Source of the DNA: an uncultured Bacilli bacterium
GTDB taxonomy: Bacteria > Bacillota_I > Bacilli_A > RF39 > UBA660
Direction: 5' to 3'
Assembly: GCA_944364005.1 (NCBI GenBank)
Contig: CALVVW010000043.1
Coordinates: 1 to 14,092 of the forward strand
Length of the DNA stretch: 14,092 nt
Of the stretch, positions 13,129 through 14,092 are shown piece by piece; within the stretch, counting starts at the first letter, position 1, and each line of letters starts with the position of its first letter. The position numbers were made by a program, and so were the translations under genes. A model generated the notes under the pieces. The model made no database searches. It was not told where the DNA came from and saw nothing but the letters and a program-made list of their open reading frames with translations.

Positions 13129-13995
13129 ATGAATCAGAATGTAATAAAAGAAGATTTTGGATTAGAAGATACTTATAAACTATATCGAACGGTATATGAA
13201 ATTATTCATCCAACAATCTCTAAAAAAAATATATCAAACTATAAAATTATGATACAAGAAAACTTATTACCATTAAGAATTTTTTATCCTAAGAAAATAT
13301 CTAAAATAGAAAGAGTGATTATATATATTCATGGTAAAAGATGGATGGTAAATGGTTTTTACTCTTATAAAGAAGTATGTGAAAGATTTGTTCAAGAAAT
13401 GGATTCCTTAGTAATTGCTATTGACTATGAAAATGATTCTTATCAAAAAGTTGTAGACAAAAGTTATCAAACAATCAAATATTTAAAAGAAGGATTAAAT
13501 AGAATAGGTATTCAAAATATTATTACTATAGGGGATGCTCTTGGTGCTAGTATTTTAAGTAATGTAGTTTTAATGGATAAATCTATCATAGAAAAAGGAA
13601 TTTTGTTATATCCAGCCTTGGATTTTAATTTTAACATAGAGTATTCATCCTTTGCTCAAAATAATAAATTAGATTTATTGACAATTCCTCATCTACGGAT
13701 GTATTGTAATAAGTATGTTGATTTAAAAAATTATCATTCTGTTATGGAAGAGGAAAGCTATAAAGATTGGCCTGATATCTTGATAATTACTGGGGACTTA
13801 GATCCATTGCGGGATGAAATAGAGGAATTTAGTAAAAGATTACGAAAGGACAATAGAAAATCAAAATATATCAATATTAAGTTTGCTTCGCATGGATTTT
13901 TAAATAGTAAAGATGAGGAAGCCAAAGAAGAATGCTTTAAAGATATGAAAAATTTTATAATAACTAAGAGAAAGGTAGTCATACCTGAAAATTAA
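13129..13995 (+). CDS. Alpha/beta hydrolase-fold protein, nucleophile missing
   Basis: The 288-aa product resembles the hormone-sensitive-lipase-like (alpha/beta hydrolase 3) family. IIYIHGKRW (64-72) is at the oxyanion HGGG position, IGDALGA (134-140) at the nucleophile elbow, ITGDLDPLRDE (220-230) with the acid Asp225, and ASHGFLN (253-259) with His255. The nucleophile elbow, normally GDSAGG, has Ala137 (codon GCT) in place of Ser, and the HGGG oxyanion loop is HGKR. Asp and His are kept. The frame is otherwise intact, so the protein is probably a non-catalytic member, or uses another residue, and not a decaying gene. No signal peptide is seen. ATG 13129 is set by GGTGAT just upstream; an earlier ATG at 13087 lies inside the terminator. 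Confidence 0.8.
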   Translation: MNQNVIKEDFGLEDTYKLYRTVYEIIHPTISKKNISNYKIMIQENLLPLRIFYPKKISKIERVIIYIHGKRWMVNGFYSYKEVCERFVQEMDSLVIAIDYENDSYQKVVDKSYQTIKYLKEGLNRIGIQNIITIGDALGASILSNVVLMDKSIIEKGILLYPALDFNFNIEYSSFAQNNKLDLLTIPHLRMYCNKYVDLKNYHSVMEEESYKDWPDILIITGDLDPLRDEIEEFSKRLRKDNRKSKYINIKFASHGFLNSKDEEAKEECFKDMKNFIITKRKVVIPEN

Positions 13996-14004
13996 TGGTA
14001 TACT
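13996..14004 (+). promoter_or_regulatory. Extended -10 promoter for the right-edge gene
   Basis: TGG-TATACT is a good extended -10 directly after the hydrolase stop codon, 15 bp before ATG 14020. GGTGAT at 14010-14015 would lie at or just before the transcript start. Confidence 0.5.
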
Positions 14005-14019
14005 GTATTGGTGATAAAT

Positions 14020-14092
14020 ATGGAAAGAAGAAGAACAAAAAAAGATATTGTAAAAATGTTACTTAGAAATAATGAATTAGAAGAACAAGATG
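14020..14092 (+). CDS. Start of an unidentified gene, cut by the window end
   Basis: ATG 14020 follows GGTGAT and an extended -10. Twenty-four codons are visible, beginning MERRRTKKDIVKMLL and ending in a Glu-rich segment. The frame is open to the edge. The basic N-terminus followed by an amphipathic helix is compatible with many proteins; no family can be named. Confidence 0.55.
   Translation, partial: MERRRTKKDIVKMLLRNNELEEQD

Noticed and set aside
13758..13982. Minus-strand frame of 74 codons
   Set aside because: Antisense to the well-supported hydrolase C-terminus, with no signals of its own.
1..14092. CRISPR arrays, insertion sequences, tRNA or rRNA genes
   Set aside because: I saw no regular direct repeats with spacers, transposase-like frames, terminal inverted repeats or cloverleaf-like sequences.

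Overview
The window is AT-rich, close to 30% G+C by eye, and gene-dense. UGA works as a stop codon (for example after nadE and the radical SAM gene) and Trp is encoded by UGG, so this is the standard bacterial code and not the mycoplasma code. Protein signatures and strong sigma-A-type promoters point to a low-GC Bacillota, plausibly an uncultivated Bacilli/Erysipelotrichia/RF39-like gut lineage with a compact genome; this placement is inference from protein style, not from a marker gene.

The theme is NAD(P) metabolism and ADP-ribose. From left to right: the 3' part of glutamine-dependent NAD synthetase (nadE, cut by the window start); an unknown 292-aa protein with its own promoter; a short MiaB/RimO-like radical SAM protein without a TRAM domain; two minus-strand genes (GNAT acetyltransferase and an unknown 328-aa protein); a divergent control region with a near-perfect sigma-A promoter overlapped by a palindrome; an unknown 134-aa protein; a Firmicutes-type PRPP synthetase overlapping nadD by 4 bp; an ADP-ribosylglycohydrolase-like gene overlapping a probable ADP-ribosyltransferase-like gene; stand-alone CinA/PncC (NMN deamidase); an unknown 249-aa protein ending in a terminator; an NrtR-like Nudix/winged-helix regulator; NAD kinase; UV damage endonuclease UvsE; glutamate racemase MurI; and an alpha/beta hydrolase with a missing nucleophile. 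A gene start is cut off at the right edge.

The genes fit together as follows. Prs supplies PRPP, NadD adenylylates nicotinate mononucleotide, NadE amidates the product to NAD, and NadK makes NADP. PncC returns NMN to nicotinate mononucleotide. The ART-like and ARH-like pair would consume NAD or handle ADP-ribosyl groups, and NrtR-family regulators sense ADP-ribose or related metabolites. The steps that use PRPP (pncB or nadC) and nicotinamidase are not in the window.

The most notable signal is a 23-bp imperfect palindrome, core TATTAA-N7-TTAATA, found at three intergenic sites: before the radical SAM gene, over the -10 of the 134-aa gene's promoter, and before prs-nadD. A fourth degenerate copy lies near the second. 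The likely reader is the NrtR protein encoded here. If so, the radical SAM protein and the 134-aa protein are previously unassigned members of an NAD regulon. Many genes also carry a -10 or extended -10 element only 10-25 bp before the start codon, so leaders appear very short.
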